Positions 5,975 to 6,965 of a DNA stretch of 6,965 nt are shown here, one piece after another. The position numbers and the translations under genes are program-made. The notes under the pieces were generated by a model. That model searched no databases. It was not told the origin of the DNA and was given only the letters and a program-made list of their open reading frames with translations. The DNA is from an uncultured Aliiroseovarius sp. (lineage in GTDB: Bacteria > Pseudomonadota > Alphaproteobacteria > Rhodobacterales > Rhodobacteraceae): assembly GCA_938023895.1 (NCBI GenBank), contig CALJDH010000155.1, forward strand, positions 1 through 6,965. Direction: 5' to 3'. Within the stretch, counting starts at the first letter, position 1. Each line of letters opens with the position of its first letter.

Positions 5975-5998
5975 TTCAAATATTGATGAAATATTGAA
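5975..5998. promoter_or_regulatory. Candidate ArsR operator in the arsR-atm1 intergenic region
   Basis: A 24-bp AT-rich element has inverted arms TTCAA (5975-5979) and TTGAA (5994-5998), and 8 of its 12 symmetric base pairs are complementary. Within it AAATATTGA occurs twice as a perfect direct repeat (5978-5986 and 5989-5997), 11 bases apart, about one helical turn. It covers the predicted arsR -10 and lies immediately upstream of the exporter. AT-rich 5-n-5 style dyads at such sites are typical of ArsR-family operators. Assignment is by position and symmetry only. Confidence 0.55.
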
Positions 5999-6007
5999 AC
6001 GATGCAA
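5979..6007 (-). promoter_or_regulatory. arsR promoter, predicted leaderless
   Basis: On the minus strand TTGCAT (6007-6002) and AATATT (5984-5979) are separated by 17 bases. Exactly six bases (5978-5973) lie between the -10 and the A of the arsR ATG at 5972. A canonical transcript would thus begin at the start codon itself, which agrees with the absence of any ribosome-binding site. The -10 sits inside the candidate operator, so a bound repressor would block it. Confidence 0.5.
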
Positions 6008-6020
6008 GCCTGAACCTTGC
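6004..6020. repeat. Short inverted repeat beside the candidate operator
   Basis: GCAAG (6004-6008) and CTTGC (6016-6020) form a perfect 5-bp dyad with a 7-base spacer, six bases downstream of the main candidate operator on the exporter side. It overlaps the predicted arsR -35. It could be a second regulator site or a small leader hairpin; it is short enough to be chance. Confidence 0.3.
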
Positions 6021-6057
6021 GTCGACCGTAAGTCTCATAATAGCCAGGACAGACGCT

Positions 6058-6965
6058 ATGGCGCCCAGCCGCATCACTTCGACCGAGCTTCCAGACAACA
6101 ATTGGCGCACCATCCGGCGCGTCGCTCCCTATCTTTGGCCCGCAGAACATCCTTGGGTTAAACGCCGTGTTGTGCTGGCGATGCTGGCCTTGCTGTTATC
6201 CAAGATCGTCGCCGTAGCAACGCCGTGGTTCTATGGCTGGGCGGTGAACGAGTTGGCGGGCGACAGCACGGCACCGGCCTATATGCTCGGGGCAGGGGCG
6301 GTCGGTCTGACCTTGGCCTATGGCATGGCGCGTCTGATGACCAACGGGTTTCAGCAACTGCGCGATGCTATCTTTGCCCGCGTCGGCCAGCGCGCATTGC
6401 GACAACTGGCGCTCGAGACCTTCACCCATATTCACCGCTTGTCCATGCGCTATCACATCACGCGCAAGACGGGGGGGCTCAGCCGCATCATCGAACGCGG
6501 CGTGAAAGGGGTCGAGTTCCTGTTGCGCTTCATGCTCTTCTCGATGGGTCCGCTGATCCTTGAGCTTGGCCTGATCGCACTGATCCTGTTTGTGACCTTT
6601 GACGTGTGGTACCTCGCCGTCGTGGTGGTCACGATCTGGGCCTATGTTTGGTTCACCTTCAAGGTCACCGAATGGCGTGTGCGTATCCGCAAGGAAATGA
6701 ACGATCAGGACACAGACGCCAACCAGAAAGCCATCGATAGCCTTCTGAACTTCGAAACAGTCAAGTATTTCGGGGCCGAGAAACGCGAGGCGGAACGCTA
6801 TGACAGCGCGATGGCGGGGTACGAGCAGGCCGCTCTGAAAACCTCGTACTCGCTGGCCTTCCTGAATTTCGGTCAGGCTTTCCTGATTACCGGAGGTCTG
6901 GTTGCCGTGATGGTTCTGGCCGCGATCGGAGTGCAGAATGGGCAGTTGACCGTCGGCGATTTTGT
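6058..6965 (+). CDS. Atm1/HMT1-type ABC exporter, membrane domain (3' end outside window)
   Basis: The frame is open from ATG 6058 to the window end (302 complete codons), about half of a roughly 600-residue half-transporter. The ATPase domain is not in view. An AGGA site lies at 6046-6049. The inner-membrane protein belongs to the ABCB7/Atm1/HMT1 family, which exports glutathione derivatives including oxidised glutathione and metal-glutathione complexes. Family signatures include a first helix at about 38-60, RYHITRKTGGLSRIIERG (131-148), the LNFETVKYFGAE region (about 230-241) and FLNFGQAFLITGGL. Y196, R207, N270 and Q273 fall one residue beyond Y195, R206, N269 and Q272, which I recall as glutathione-contacting in the Novosphingobium Atm1 structure, so the binding site seems kept. 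The ArsR neighbour suggests stress-controlled detoxification rather than only constitutive housekeeping. An essential sulfur-trafficking role, as in mitochondria, is the alternative. Confidence 0.92.
   Translation, partial: MAPSRITSTELPDNNWRTIRRVAPYLWPAEHPWVKRRVVLAMLALLLSKIVAVATPWFYGWAVNELAGDSTAPAYMLGAGAVGLTLAYGMARLMTNGFQQLRDAIFARVGQRALRQLALETFTHIHRLSMRYHITRKTGGLSRIIERGVKGVEFLLRFMLFSMGPLILELGLIALILFVTFDVWYLAVVVVTIWAYVWFTFKVTEWRVRIRKEMNDQDTDANQKAIDSLLNFETVKYFGAEKREAERYDSAMAGYEQAALKTSYSLAFLNFGQAFLITGGLVAVMVLAAIGVQNGQLTVGDF

Noticed and set aside
6036..6041. CATAAT as a -10 for the exporter gene
   Set aside because: It is a good -10 hexamer, but no acceptable -35 lies 16-19 bases upstream, and TTGCGT is only 13 bases away. 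It is a hint, not a supported promoter.
6225..6563. 112-codon plus-strand frame inside the exporter gene
   Set aside because: It is out of frame with the Atm1-type protein, which is continuous and carries family motifs throughout.

Overview
The window reads as a chromosomal segment of a moderately GC-rich alphaproteobacterium, most likely a Rhodobacterales/Roseobacter-group member. The basis is the soxA-soxG gene pair of multimeric sarcosine oxidase, the style of the predicted proteins, and the mix of SodB, RarD, a LOG-family protein and an Atm1-type ABC exporter. The taxon is inferred from protein resemblance, not from any marker gene. Nothing looks like a phage, an insertion sequence, a CRISPR array, or an rRNA or tRNA gene.

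Layout. (1) 1-1438 (+): the 3' part of soxA, overlapped by a complete soxG. This is the end of a sarcosine-oxidase operon, closed by a strong intrinsic terminator at 1497-1533. (2) 1686-2111 (+): an unrecognised small secreted protein with lower GC than its surroundings. (3) 2206-2805 (+): an iron-type superoxide dismutase with its own likely promoter and a strong terminator at 2844-2873. (4) 2908-3822 (+): a RarD/EamA-type membrane transporter. It runs tail to tail, with a 37-base overlap, into (5) 3786-4343 (-), a LOG-family (TIGR00730) phosphoribohydrolase. (6) 4451-5608 (+): a membrane-anchored envelope protein with two Ig-like repeats and a C-terminal LysM, transcribed divergently from the LOG gene. 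(7) 5643-5972 (-): an ArsR-family repressor. It is divergent from (8) 6058-6965 (+, cut by the window end), the membrane domain of an Atm1/HMT1-type ABC exporter.

How the genes work together. SoxA and SoxG are subunits of one enzyme that converts sarcosine to glycine, methylene-tetrahydrofolate and H2O2. The middle genes are largely independent housekeeping or stress genes. The most interesting unit is the divergent arsR-atm1 pair. The regulator lacks the classical CxC metal site but carries a C-terminal Cys-Cys plus Cys cluster, like that of As(III)-sensing ArsR from Acidithiobacillus ferrooxidans. The exporter keeps residues at positions that contact glutathione in bacterial Atm1. Together they suggest a metal(loid)- or thiol-responsive glutathione-conjugate efflux unit. 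The arsR promoter geometry predicts a leaderless mRNA, with the candidate operator lying over its -10 element.

This is mostly ordinary core genome. No clearly new large system is present; the arsR-atm1 unit and the secreted orphan are the best candidates for a second look.
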